A stretch of DNA of 64,000 nucleotides from NCBI GenBank assembly GCA_963823045.1, contig CAWGKA010000009.1, positions 248,001 to 312,000 on the forward strand, in the 5' to 3' direction. The position numbers and the translations under genes are program-made. Source of the stretch: JADLGL01 sp963823045. GTDB lineage: Bacteria; Pseudomonadota; Alphaproteobacteria; Rhizobiales; Kaistiaceae. The notes under the pieces are model-generated. The model ran no database searches, was not told the origin of the DNA, and was given only the letters and a program-made list of their open reading frames with translations. The stretch's first letter is position 1; each line of letters opens with the position of its first letter. This document shows positions 34,507 to 43,839 of this stretch, piece by piece.

Positions 34507-35382
34507 ATGTACGATCAAGCAGAGACGCCCGACGCCGCCGGCTCGGGCCAGTTCACCATTGGCGGCGATATGACCGTCAATCGCCTCGGCTTCGGCGCCA
34601 TGCGCGTGACCGGTCCGGGCATTTGGGGTGAACCCCAGGATCCGGCCGAAGCGATGCGCACGCTGCGCCGCGTCCCCGAACTCGGCATCAATTTCATCGA
34701 CACCGCAAATTCCTACGGCCCGGAAGTAAGCGAACGGCTGATCCACGAAGCCCTTTCCCCCTATGAGGGGCTGGTCATCGCCACCAAGGCTGGTTTCGTG
34801 CGCACGGGGCCCGGTCAATGGAGGATGGACGGCCGGCCCGAGCAGTTGCGCCAGGGCGTCCTTGGCAGCCTGAAGCGGCTTGGCGTCGAGCGCATCGATC
34901 TGTGGCAATTGCACCGGATCGACCCGAAGGTGCCGCGCAACGAGCAGTTCGAAGTGATCAAGGCGATGCGCGAGGAAGGGCTCATCCGGCATGTCGGGCT
35001 GAGCGAGGTCTCGGTCGAAGAGATCAAGGCGGCGCGGGAACATTTCCCCGTCGTCACCGTGCAGAACCGCTACAACCTCACCGACCGCGGCAGCGAGGAA
35101 GTGCTCGATTTCTGTGAAGCGGAAGGGATCGGCTTCATGCCGTGGTATCCGCTGGCGGCCGGCAATCTCGCCGAGGCGGGAAACGCGCTTGCCGATCTCG
35201 TGACGCGGGCAACACCGGGCCAGATCGCCCTCGCCTGGCTTCTGAAGCGGAGTCCGGTCATGCTGCCGATCCCGGGCACCGGCAAGGTCAAGCATCTGGA
35301 GGAGAACACGGTGGCGGCGATGCTCGAACTCAGCGCCGAGGAATTCGCCGAACTCGACGCCTTCGGCCGCGGACGGTCCTGA
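34507..35382 (+). CDS. Aldo/keto reductase
   Basis: 291-residue NADPH-dependent reductase, intact. Elements are RLGFGAMRVTG, ELGINFIDTANSYG (Asp and catalytic Tyr), VIATKAGFV (Lys), IDLWQLHRID (His), HVGLSEVS, and LPIPGTGKVKHLEEN (cofactor phosphate site). The substrate cannot be told. It is transcribed away from the TipAL-like MerR gene and followed five bases later by the FG-GAP protein. Confidence 0.88.
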   Translation: MYDQAETPDAAGSGQFTIGGDMTVNRLGFGAMRVTGPGIWGEPQDPAEAMRTLRRVPELGINFIDTANSYGPEVSERLIHEALSPYEGLVIATKAGFVRTGPGQWRMDGRPEQLRQGVLGSLKRLGVERIDLWQLHRIDPKVPRNEQFEVIKAMREEGLIRHVGLSEVSVEEIKAAREHFPVVTVQNRYNLTDRGSEEVLDFCEAEGIGFMPWYPLAAGNLAEAGNALADLVTRATPGQIALAWLLKRSPVMLPIPGTGKVKHLEENTVAAMLELSAEEFAELDAFGRGRS

Positions 35383-35387
35383 CGGGG

Positions 35388-36410
35388 ATGACGCTTCCGC
35401 CACCGATCCGCATCCTCTCAGCAATAGGGGTGCTGGCGTTCGCCGTGAATGCCTCAAGCGCATTGGCGCAAGACGGCGGGTGGCAGGCTGAGACGATTGA
35501 CGCGCGGGCGCCAGTGTCGGCGTTGCGACAGGTGGGCGGTGACATCTTCGTCGAAGCGGGCCGGTGGTACCGGGCCGTGCCCTGCGACGTCGGGGTTTGC
35601 CTGGAGGCAGGCAGGCCGCCCGCCGATCGCCCCGCACGTGACGGCATTCCCGGCGGCATGGTCGCAACCGCGCCGGGGCCGGGAATTGCCGGCGCCTGGT
35701 ATGTCGAGCCGACCGACCGTTACGATCACGGCATCCTCGGCGATCGCATCGAAGGCGGCGGCCTCACGGTCGTCGACAACCAATTCCACCAGGCAACCGT
35801 CAGCCTCGACGCGACGCAGGTGTTCGAGGACCTGACGCCGCGCATCGCCGATATCGACGGCGACGGGCGCAACGATGTCGTCGTCATCCGCACCACAATT
35901 GCCGCCGGCGCGGCCATTGCCGTTTACAGCCTCGGCGAGGACGGGACGATGCGTGAGATCGCATCGATCGCGCCCATCGGGACGACGCATCGCTGGCTCA
36001 ACATCGCCGGTATCGCCGATTTCAACGGCGACGGCCGGCTCGACATCGCCCTGGTGAAGACGCCGCATATTGGCGGCCGTCTGGAATTTTGGACGCTGCA
36101 GGGCGGTCGGCTCGTTCTCCTCGCAGCCGCGGAGGGTTTCTCGAACCACGCGATCGGCACGACCGAACTCGGCATGTCGGCGATTGCCGAGGTGACGGGC
36201 GACGGCATCGCCGATCTGGCGCTGCCGGATGCTGGCCGAACGGCGTTGCGAATAGTCAGCCTCGGCTCCGGCGGGATCGTCGATGTGGCGACTGTGCCGC
36301 TGGGTGGTCAGGTCACGACGGCAATCGGGACGTTCGCACTGGACGGACGGACGGTGTTCCTTACCGGCCTCGCCGACGGCCGGCTGGTGGCAATCGGTCC
36401 GGCGCCCTAG
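35388..36410 (+). CDS. Exported FG-GAP/VCBS-repeat protein
   Basis: 340-residue secreted propeller-like protein of unknown function. The signal peptide ends SALAQD. Two calcium-binding FG-GAP repeats are visible, IADIDGDGRNDVVVIRT and IADFNGDGRLDIALVKT, and a third is degenerate at VTGDGIADLALPDAG. The N-terminal part has a Cys pair (PCDVGVCLEAG). The start at 35388 lies just after the aldo/keto reductase stop, with GGGG before it, so the two may be co-transcribed. Confidence 0.75.
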   Translation: MTLPPPIRILSAIGVLAFAVNASSALAQDGGWQAETIDARAPVSALRQVGGDIFVEAGRWYRAVPCDVGVCLEAGRPPADRPARDGIPGGMVATAPGPGIAGAWYVEPTDRYDHGILGDRIEGGGLTVVDNQFHQATVSLDATQVFEDLTPRIADIDGDGRNDVVVIRTTIAAGAAIAVYSLGEDGTMREIASIAPIGTTHRWLNIAGIADFNGDGRLDIALVKTPHIGGRLEFWTLQGGRLVLLAAAEGFSNHAIGTTELGMSAIAEVTGDGIADLALPDAGRTALRIVSLGSGGIVDVATVPLGGQVTTAIGTFALDGRTVFLTGLADGRLVAIGPAP

Positions 36411-36455
36411 CGAGGAATGGGCACAACCTCATTGGCGGCGACCGCCGACAATGAG

Positions 36456-36481
36456 GCGCCGACGCCTGGGGGCGTCGGCGC
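36456..36481. terminator. Hairpin between convergent genes
   Basis: 11-bp stem GCGCCGACGCC / GGCGTCGGCGC between the FG-GAP gene end (36410) and the beta-propeller gene end (36508). There is no T run. Confidence 0.5.
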
Positions 36482-36507
36482 GTAGCATCGTTCGGGCGTC
36501 GGGACCC

Positions 36508-37565
36508 CTAGGGCGTCCAGATGCCTTCGAGCGAAATGAAGGCGAGGCCGTTATTGGCGTTCATCGGCACGACCAGCTGATTGGCGGTCGGGTCGTAGCA
36601 CATCGACGCGGCACTCGAGATGTTCTCGGCGATGAGGACGGCCTCCTCGCCGGGACGGATCATCGAGATGCCGCCATTGCGCACGCTGGTCACGAATTTG
36701 GTGCCGTCCGGCATGATGACGAGACCGTCGTTGCCCGGCTGCACCGCATGCTCTGTGAGCAGCATTTCGCCGGTGTTGATGTCGTAGGTGACGACGCCAT
36801 CGTCGCCGATATGACGACGACGAGGTTGCCGTCAGGGTCGAAGGCGACGCCGTTCGGCGAGTTGAGGCCCGGCGCGCCGGTATCGATGAAGACCGAAGCG
36901 GTACCGTCCGGCGTGATCTTCCAGATCCGACCGTTGTTGCCGGAGATGCTGGCGTAGATCGTGCCGTCTTCGGCAACCTCGATATCGTTGAACGCACCGG
37001 CGTCGACGGCGATGCGGCCGACCGGTTCGCCGGTCGCCATGTCGAACATGGCAATCGCCGCGGTCTGAGGCAGGTTCTGACCGGGGTTGTCCGGGTCCGG
37101 CGTGCCGCCATCGCGATCGGCGAGATAGAGGATGCCGTTCATGATGTCGCTGCCGAAGGGTTCGTTGAGGACCAGCGGCGGGACCATGTTGTCACGCTGG
37201 GCGCCGGCATTGGCGTAGCCAATCCAGCGGGGCGTGTTGACGGTGCCATCATGATTGATGAGGGCGATCCAGGCGTCGTTGGCACGAACGCTCTGACCGA
37301 CACCACGGGACGGGGCGACGATGACGTCCCGAGCGGGATCATAGGAACAGCTCTCGACGGAGTAGAGCCCGCCATACATGACCGCGTTGGCCATCGGGGC
37401 GAAGTCGTTCGGCGGGTTCGGGTTGTCGGCGGTCGGCGCCGGCGGCGCGGCCGGAAGGCCTGCCGGATTGCCGACATAGTAGGGGCGCTGCGCCTGCTGT
37501 TGCGCGACAGCGAAGCTGGTCCCGGCCAATAAGACCGCGGCACCAGCTGCCAGTATCTTCTTCAT
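36508..37565 (-). CDS. Exported SMP-30/gluconolactonase-like beta-propeller, frameshifted
   Basis: About 350-residue secreted protein. The signal peptide ends SFAVAQ, followed by a Pro/Asn-rich linker. A six-bladed propeller follows, with the SMP-30/NHL patterns FNDIEVAEDGTIYASIS, LNSPNGVAFDPDGNLVVV, then in the neighbouring frame DGLVIMPDGTKFVTSVRNGG and ANQLVVPMNANNGLAFI. One indel near 36810 breaks it. The function could be lactone hydrolysis or a binding role. Upstream (37566-37755) there is only the divergent promoter region shared with the kinase. Confidence 0.75.
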
Positions 37566-37755
37566 ATAGTCCCTCCCATTTGTTTATGTTTTTCGCCCTT
37601 TACGGACGCGGGAGGGACTATACCTTAGCTCTCAAGACCGTATCGCGCTTTTTCTTGGGTGCCCTTTTAAAGGCGACTCTTGCGGTAAGTTGAACACAGT
37701 CGCTTGCCCGGCGGGTCTCGGCCGCTATAACGACGCTTTCCCAGGCGGGGGCGGC

Positions 37756-38760
37756 ATGACGAACAAAGCGCTTTTCGACGTGGTCGGCATCGGCAATGCC
37801 ATTGTCGATGTGATGACCCGAACGGATGATGATTTCCTCGTCGCCGAGGAGCTTGTGCGCGGGTCGATGCGCCTGATCGATGCGGACGAGGCCGAGCGCC
37901 TGTACCGGCGCATCGGGCCGGCGACCGAATCCTCCGGCGGCTCGGCCGGGAACACCGTCGCCGGCATCGCCTCGCTTGGCGGGCGCGCGGCCTTCATCGG
38001 CAAGGTCGCCGACGATCAGCTCGGCCGCATCTACCGCCACGACATGCAGGCGATCGGCGTATCGTTCGATACGCCGCCGCTGGTCGAAGGGAACCCGACC
38101 GGCCGGTCGATCATCCTCGTCACGCCCGACGGCGAGCGCACCATGAACACGCTTCTCGGCGCCGCGCATGCGCTCGGCCCCGACGACATCAATCCGGCAA
38201 CGATCGCAGCGTCGGCGATCGTCTTCCTCGAAGGTTATCTCTGGGATCCGATGGAGGCGAAGGCAGCGTTCCGTAGGGCCGCCGTGCTCGCCCATGAAGC
38301 GGAGCGAAAGGTCGCCCTGACGCTGTCCGACACGTTCTGCGTCGACCGCTATCGCGCCGAGTTCCTGGAACTCATCCGCGATCGCTCGGTCGATATCGTC
38401 CTTGCCAATATGCATGAGCTGCGTGCGCTCTATGAAACCGGCGATCTCGACAGCGCCCTTGCCGCCATCCAGCGCGACGCCTCCCTTGCCGTCGTCACGG
38501 CGAGCGAGATCGGCTCCTATGTCGTCACGCCCGAGACGATCGATCATGTGCCGCCGCATCCGGTCGATGCCGTTGTCGACGCCACCGGCGCCGGCGACCT
38601 CTATGCCTCGGGTTTCCTCTACGGCCTCGCCCGCGGGCTGCCGCTCACCAATGCCGCCGCGCTCGGCTCCTTCGCCGCCGCCGAGGTCATCTCGCATATG
38701 GGCGCGCGGCCACAGGTGTCCCTGGCCGACGCGGCGAAAGCGGCGGGGCTTTTGCTCTAG
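37756..38760 (+). CDS. PfkB-family adenosine kinase
   Basis: 334-residue sugar/nucleoside kinase phosphorylating adenosine (typical for this alphaproteobacterial subfamily). N-terminal VVGIGNAIVDVMTRTDDDFL, substrate segment SSGGSAGNTVAGIASLGG, and the C-terminal PfkB signature DATGAGDLYASGFLYGLARG with the catalytic Asp. The ATG at 37756 follows a GGGGGCGG purine tract. Its end overlaps hrcA by four bases on the opposite strand. Confidence 0.88.
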   Translation: MTNKALFDVVGIGNAIVDVMTRTDDDFLVAEELVRGSMRLIDADEAERLYRRIGPATESSGGSAGNTVAGIASLGGRAAFIGKVADDQLGRIYRHDMQAIGVSFDTPPLVEGNPTGRSIILVTPDGERTMNTLLGAAHALGPDDINPATIAASAIVFLEGYLWDPMEAKAAFRRAAVLAHEAERKVALTLSDTFCVDRYRAEFLELIRDRSVDIVLANMHELRALYETGDLDSALAAIQRDASLAVVTASEIGSYVVTPETIDHVPPHPVDAVVDATGAGDLYASGFLYGLARGLPLTNAAALGSFAAAEVISHMGARPQVSLADAAKAAGLLL

Positions 38761-39848
38761 CCGATCAACCGGCTGACGAGCTTGGCGGTGTAGTCGACCA
38801 TGGGCACGACGCGCGCATAGTTGAGCCGGGTCGGGCCGATAACGCCGAGAGCGCCGACGATGCGCTGGTCGCTGTCGCGATAGGGCGAGACCACCAGCGA
38901 CGATCCCGACAACGAAAAAAGGTTCGATTCGGAACCGACGAAGATCCTGACGCCGTCGCCGGTCTCGGCGCGCGTGAGCAGCGAGATCAGCTCGCGCTGG
39001 GCTTCGAGATCGTCGAAGAGGAGCCGGATGCGCTCCAGGTCTTCTGCGGCTTTGACGTCTTCGAGGAGGTTCGACTGGCCGCGGACGATCAGCGTCTCCG
39101 GCCGGTCGGCGGCAACGCTTGCCCAGCTGGCGAGACCGGCGTCGACAAGCTTCGAGGTGAGCTGATCGAGCTCGGCCTGGACGGCGGCACGGCTGTTCTC
39201 CAGCTCGGCCGTCGCCTCTGACAACGTGCGGCCACGCAGCGCCTGATTGATGTAGTTGCCGGCCTCGACCAGCGCCGATTGCGTCGTGCCGGGGTCGATA
39301 TTGATCAGCCGGTTTTCCACCGTGCCATCGTCGCCCACGAGAACGACGAGGGCGCGCGAGGGTTCGAGACGGACGAACTCCACCTGACGAAGGCGGATAT
39401 CGGACTTTCCAGCGAGGACGATGCCTGCGCCGCGCGACAGGCCGGAGAGGCTCCGGCTCGCTTCGGCGAGGACGTCCTCGAAGCTGCGGCCGGGTTCCTT
39501 CGCCTTGATCTGGAACTCGATGCGCCGCCGCTCTTCGGCGGACAGGTCGCCGACCTCCAGCAGGGCATCGATGAAGAAGCGAAGGCCGGTCTCGGTCGGG
39601 ATGCGGCCGGCGGAGGTGTGGGGCGAATAGATGAGGCCGAGCTGTTCGAGGTCGGCCATGACATTACGGACCGAGGCCGGCGACAGGCTGATCGGCAGCA
39701 GGCGGCTGACATTGCGTGACCCGACCGGTTCGCCGGTTTCGAGATAACTTTCGACGATACGGCGAAAGATATCGCGGGCGCGCTGGTCGATGCCGGTAAG
39801 GCCGGCCGAGCCGACGGCGGGGCCGGCAAAGGGCGATGGCTCGTTCAT
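38757..39848 (-). CDS. hrcA: Heat-inducible transcription repressor HrcA
   Basis: Repressor of heat-shock operons through CIRCE elements. 363 residues, intact. The N-terminal winged helix is RARDIFRRIVESYLETGEPVGS and LPISLSPASVRNVMADLEQLGLIYSPHTSAGRIPTE, the diagnostic HrcA motif (given here as one run only to its key parts LSPASVRN and SPHTSAGRIPT). The C-terminus has VVSPYRDSDQRIVGALGVIGPTR. It is divergent from rph, as in other rhizobia, but grpE, normally next to it, lies 11.5 kb away. No CIRCE was seen in the window. Confidence 0.95.
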   Translation of the reverse strand: MNEPSPFAGPAVGSAGLTGIDQRARDIFRRIVESYLETGEPVGSRNVSRLLPISLSPASVRNVMADLEQLGLIYSPHTSAGRIPTETGLRFFIDALLEVGDLSAEERRRIEFQIKAKEPGRSFEDVLAEASRSLSGLSRGAGIVLAGKSDIRLRQVEFVRLEPSRALVVLVGDDGTVENRLINIDPGTTQSALVEAGNYINQALRGRTLSEATAELENSRAAVQAELDQLTSKLVDAGLASWASVAADRPETLIVRGQSNLLEDVKAAEDLERIRLLFDDLEAQRELISLLTRAETGDGVRIFVGSESNLFSLSGSSLVVSPYRDSDQRIVGALGVIGPTRLNYARVVPMVDYTAKLVSRLIG

Positions 39849-39951
39849 GACGCGATATTAGCGCCGAGTAGGCCGTCCGCTTCAAGCGGGCTTTACCCCG
39901 GCGCGCTGAGGTGGCACCAAGCGGCCTTGTTCCGTTGGAGAAATAAGCCTT

Positions 39952-40665
39952 ATGCGGCCGTCGAAACGCGCCCCTGATGAACTTCGTGCCGTGAGCCTGG
40001 AGCGCGGCACCTCCCGCCATGCCGAGGGCTCGTGCTTGGTCCGCTTCGGCGACACGCATGTCCATTGCACCGCCAGCGTCGACGAGCGTGTGCCGTTCTG
40101 GCTTCGCGGCGGCGGCAAGGGCTGGGTTACGGCCGAATATGGCATGCTGCCGCGCGCCACCCATGAGCGCATGCAGCGCGAGGCGGCCAAGGGCAAGCAA
40201 TCCGGCCGCACCCAGGAGATCCAACGCCTGATCGGACGATCGCTGCGCGCCGTGGTCGATCTCAAGGCACTCGGGGAACGGCAGATCGTTATCGACTGCG
40301 ACGTCATCCAGGCCGATGGCGGAACGCGGACCGCCTCGATCACCGGTGCCTGGGTGGCCCTCCACGACGCGCTGGAATGGATGAAGACGCGCGACATGCT
40401 GACCAGCACGGCCTTGATCGACCAGGTGGCGGCGATTTCCGTCGGCATCTATGGCGGTGAGCGCATCCTCGACCTCGACTATGACGAGGATTCGGAGGCC
40501 GAGACCGACGCCAATTTCGTCATGACCGGGTCGGGCGGGATCGTCGAAGTGCAGGGGACGGCCGAGAAGACGCCGTTCAGCGCCGACGAACTGCAGGGGA
40601 TGATGGCGCTGGCCAAGGGAGGCATCGACCGGCTCGTCGAACTCCAGAAGCTTGCCGTTTCTTGA
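39952..40665 (+). CDS. rph: Ribonuclease PH
   Basis: Phosphorolytic 3'-5' exoribonuclease trimming tRNA 3' ends. 237 residues. Typical opening RPSKRAPDELRAVSLERG, then GDTHVHCTASVDERVP, GWVTAEYGMLPRATHER, RSLRAVVDLKALGERQIVID, CDVIQADGGTRTASITGA and DLDYDEDSEAETDANFVMTG. It is first of the rph-rdgB-hemW operon. Confidence 0.97.
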   Translation: MRPSKRAPDELRAVSLERGTSRHAEGSCLVRFGDTHVHCTASVDERVPFWLRGGGKGWVTAEYGMLPRATHERMQREAAKGKQSGRTQEIQRLIGRSLRAVVDLKALGERQIVIDCDVIQADGGTRTASITGAWVALHDALEWMKTRDMLTSTALIDQVAAISVGIYGGERILDLDYDEDSEAETDANFVMTGSGGIVEVQGTAEKTPFSADELQGMMALAKGGIDRLVELQKLAVS

Positions 40666-41309
40666 GCGTAAAACACCATCTCAAACGCGGCGATCGCCTC
40701 GTCATCGCCAGCCATAATCCCGGCAAGGTGCGCGAGATCGCGGCTCTTATCGAGCTCTTCGGCATCGAGGCGGTGCCTGCGGGCGACCTCGGCCTCGACG
40801 AGCCGGAGGAAACCGGGGCGACGTTCGAGGCGAATGCCGAGATCAAGGCGCGTGCCGCGGCGAAGGCGAGCGGATTGCCCGCGCTCGCCGATGATTCCGG
40901 CCTCGTCGTTGATGCGCTCGGTGGCGATCCCGGGATCTATTCGGCGCGTTGGGCCGGGGCGGACAAGAACTTCGCCAAGGCGATGCAGGATGTCGAGGAG
41001 CGGCTGCACCTGGCGGGCGGCAACGATCCCTCGTTTCGAACCGCCCGCTTCGTCGCGGTGCTCTGCCTTGCCTGGCCCGACGGCGGAACGACCACTTGGC
41101 GCGGCGAGATCGAGGGCGACCTCGTCTGGCCGCCGCGCGGCGACCAGGGCTTCGGCTACGACCCGATCTTCCGGCCGGAGGGGCACGACCGAACCTTCGG
41201 CGAGATGGACGCCGAGGAGAAGCACGGTTGGCGCGAAGGCCATGATCCGCTATCGCACCGGGCGAGGGCTTTTGCGCGATTCGCGCGGGATCTTGAGATC
41301 AGCGGCTAG
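40662..41309 (+). CDS. rdgB: XTP/dITP diphosphatase (non-canonical purine NTP pyrophosphatase)
   Basis: Cleans the nucleotide pool by hydrolysing dITP, XTP and ITP. 215 residues from a TTG at 40662 that overlaps the rph stop (TTGA). Motifs are VIASHNPGKVREI, ETGATFEANAEIKARAAA, LADDSGLVVDALGGDPGIYSAR (catalytic Asp), and GFGYDPIFRPEG near the C-terminus. Confidence 0.95.
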   Translation: MSVKHHLKRGDRLVIASHNPGKVREIAALIELFGIEAVPAGDLGLDEPEETGATFEANAEIKARAAAKASGLPALADDSGLVVDALGGDPGIYSARWAGADKNFAKAMQDVEERLHLAGGNDPSFRTARFVAVLCLAWPDGGTTTWRGEIEGDLVWPPRGDQGFGYDPIFRPEGHDRTFGEMDAEEKHGWREGHDPLSHRARAFARFARDLEISG

Positions 41310-41313
41310 GTTC

Positions 41314-42471
41314 ATGACGAACCCCTCCGATGCCGGTTTTGGCGTCTATGTGCATTGGCCGTTCTGCGCGGCCAAGTGCCCCTATTGCGACTTCAATTCC
41401 CATGTCCGCCACCAGGCGATCGACCAGCAGCGCTATGCCGCCGCCTTTGCCCGCGAGATCGCGGCGACGGCCGAGCGGGTTCCCGGCCGAACGGTTTCCA
41501 GCATCTTCCTCGGCGGCGGCACGCCGTCGCTGATGGAGCCAAAGACGGTTGGCGCCATCCTCGATGCGATCGGCGGCGCCTGGTCGATCGACCCGGATGC
41601 GGAAGTGACCCTGGAGGCAAACCCCTCCAGCGTCGAAGCCGAGCGTTTTCGCGGCTACCGCGCCGCGGGCGTCAATCGCGTGTCGCTCGGCGTGCAGGCC
41701 CTCAACGACGCTGACCTTCGTTTTCTCGGCCGGCTGCACAATGTCGACGAGGCCTTTGCTGCGATCGAGATCGCCCGGGCGACGTTCCCGCGCATTTCCT
41801 TCGACCTCATCTATGCACGCCCCGGTCAGACGCCGGGTGCCTGGGCGGCCGAGCTCGACAAGGCGATCGACCGCGCCGCCGACCATCTGTCGCTCTACCA
41901 GCTGACCATCGAGGAAGGGACGCCCTTCTTCGCGCTGCATAAGGCCGGCAAGCTACCGGTGCCGAACGATGAGGAAGACGCCGCGCTCTACGCCGTGACG
42001 CAGGAGGTGTGCGACCGCCGCGGCCTGCCGGCCTATGAGATCTCAAACCACGCGGTGCGCGGTGCCGAGTGCCGCCACAATCTCCTCTACTGGCGCTACG
42101 GCGAATATGCCGGCATCGGGCCGGGCGCACATGGCCGCCTGATCCTCGCCGACGGGCGCCATGGCACGGCTGCGATCAAGAGCCCGGAGACCTGGCTTGA
42201 GCGCGTCGACTCCTGGGGCGACGGGTTGGAGCTGGACGAACGGCTCGGCCGCGAGGAAGAGGCCGACGAAATGCTGCTGATGGGGCTCCGCCTCACCGAA
42301 GGCATCGACCTGGCGCGCTATCAGAAGCTCGCCGGCCGAGAACTCGACCCAGGCCGGCTCGCCGATTTGACGACCCACGGCATGGTCGAGACGCTGCCGT
42401 CCGCCAAGGTGCGGGTGACGCGCGCAGGCGCTTTCGTGCTCGACGCCGTGGTGGCGGATCTCGCAGCCTAG
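41314..42471 (+). CDS. hemW: Radical SAM heme chaperone HemW
   Basis: Radical-SAM protein that binds heme and delivers it to respiratory enzymes. It was formerly annotated as anaerobic coproporphyrinogen oxidase-like. 385 residues. VHWPFCAAKCPYCDFNSHV gives the CxxxCxxC cluster motif, with the C-F/Y-C-x signature of HemW. FLGGGTPSLM and RVSLGVQALNDADLRFLGR are also conserved, and the C-terminal domain is HemN-like. Four bases after rdgB. Confidence 0.93.
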   Translation: MTNPSDAGFGVYVHWPFCAAKCPYCDFNSHVRHQAIDQQRYAAAFAREIAATAERVPGRTVSSIFLGGGTPSLMEPKTVGAILDAIGGAWSIDPDAEVTLEANPSSVEAERFRGYRAAGVNRVSLGVQALNDADLRFLGRLHNVDEAFAAIEIARATFPRISFDLIYARPGQTPGAWAAELDKAIDRAADHLSLYQLTIEEGTPFFALHKAGKLPVPNDEEDAALYAVTQEVCDRRGLPAYEISNHAVRGAECRHNLLYWRYGEYAGIGPGAHGRLILADGRHGTAAIKSPETWLERVDSWGDGLELDERLGREEEADEMLLMGLRLTEGIDLARYQKLAGRELDPGRLADLTTHGMVETLPSAKVRVTRAGAFVLDAVVADLAA

Positions 42472-43743
42472 CTACTGATTTCCGAAGAAGCCGCCGATGA
42501 GGCCGCCACCGCCGGCGACCACGGCCGCGAAGCTGTTCGGTGCCGGGTCGATGATCTGCGCGCCGCTCGGATTGATCTGATAGATGGCGAGCGTGCGCTG
42601 GTTGGTGCCATTGGACAGGAAGCGGAAGGCGCCATCGATGCCGCGGAAGCCGTTCGGATCGGTGATCGAGGCAACGGCATAACGCTGCGCCCCGTAATTC
42701 GCGGCCAAGCCGGCGGCGAGAATGGTCGCGTCGTAGCCGAGGCTCGCGGTCGGGAATGGATCGACGCCATAGGCGGCACGATAGCGGGCGGCGAAGGAAT
42801 CAAACCCGCTCTCATCCGGCGCCGGGTACCAGGCGCCATAGAGCGTCGATTCGTTCTTGATGCGGTCGTCGTTCCACTGACCGCTGCCGAGCAGCTTCAC
42901 CGCATCGAGATCAACGCCCTTGGCGGCGATGATCTGCGCCATGAATGGAACCGCATCGCCGCCGTCGGGCATGTAGATCGCGTCGGCCTGACCGGCGAGG
43001 ACGATATCCGCCACGGCCTCGGCGGCCGACTGCATCGCGCCGCGGTCTAGGGCATAACGCTGGACGACGACGAGGTGAGCGCCGGTGCTGGCGATGGTCT
43101 CGCGCAGGGCGGCCTCGACGACCGTGCCATAGGCGTTATCGGGCAAGAGCGCGGCAATCGCCGTGTGGCCGTTTGCGGCGGCGTAGGGGATGATGCGCTG
43201 CACGTCGGTGCGCGGCAGGAAGGACAGGAGATAGACGCCCTGCGAAGCGACGCTGGCGTCGGTGGAGAACGCGACCATCGGGATGCCCGCCTGTCGCGTG
43301 ACCTGCGCCACGGCCGGAACTTCCTGAGCGAACAGCGGGCCCAATATGAGCTCGGCGCCCTGGCTCACCGCCTCCTGGGCGGCGGCGCGAGCACCTTCGG
43401 CAGTGCCGCCGGTATCCTTGACCATGACCTGGATGTTGGCGCCCTGGAATTCACGCAGCGCCATTTCCGACGCGTTGCGGAGATTGGTGGCGATCTGCGC
43501 GGCGTTGCCATTGGCCGACAGCGGCACGAGCAGGGCGACGCGGACGGTGCCGGTGCCGAGGACCTCGCCGGTGACCGGCGCGTTGCCGATCTGCGGCGTG
43601 GTCGGGGGACCGTTGAAGGTGAAGCCGGTCGGCGCGCAGGCAGCAAGCATCAGCAGCGCGATCGCCGCCAGCGTCAGCTGCGCCAGTCGTTGGCCCGTGC
43701 GTATATCGATCCGGCCCAAAGCCCCTCTCCTTACGCCCCACAA
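42472..43743 (-). CDS. Penicillin-binding-protein activator-like lipoprotein (LpoA-type, periplasmic binding fold)
   Basis: 423-residue lipoprotein. The signal ends in the lipobox LMLAAC. The rest is a type-I periplasmic-binding fold: RVALLVPLSANGNAAQIA, GAELILGPLFAQEVPAVAQV, IPMVAFSTDASVASQGVYLLSFLP and AIYMPDGGDAVPFMAQII. In rhizobia a homologue sits at the same place, divergent from rsmI and yraN, as LpoA does in E. coli, where it activates PBP1A. It ends GGGGLIGGFFGNQ. Confidence 0.85.
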   Translation of the reverse strand: MWGVRRGALGRIDIRTGQRLAQLTLAAIALLMLAACAPTGFTFNGPPTTPQIGNAPVTGEVLGTGTVRVALLVPLSANGNAAQIATNLRNASEMALREFQGANIQVMVKDTGGTAEGARAAAQEAVSQGAELILGPLFAQEVPAVAQVTRQAGIPMVAFSTDASVASQGVYLLSFLPRTDVQRIIPYAAANGHTAIAALLPDNAYGTVVEAALRETIASTGAHLVVVQRYALDRGAMQSAAEAVADIVLAGQADAIYMPDGGDAVPFMAQIIAAKGVDLDAVKLLGSGQWNDDRIKNESTLYGAWYPAPDESGFDSFAARYRAAYGVDPFPTASLGYDATILAAGLAANYGAQRYAVASITDPNGFRGIDGAFRFLSNGTNQRTLAIYQINPSGAQIIDPAPNSFAAVVAGGGGLIGGFFGNQ

Positions 43744-43839
43744 TGGCAGCGACCTGCTACAACTCGGCCGCGACCCTACGGAGGTGCCAATGTCCTGTCA
43801 AAGTGTCGGTAATGTGTCATTCACGGTCTTGTCGCCGTC

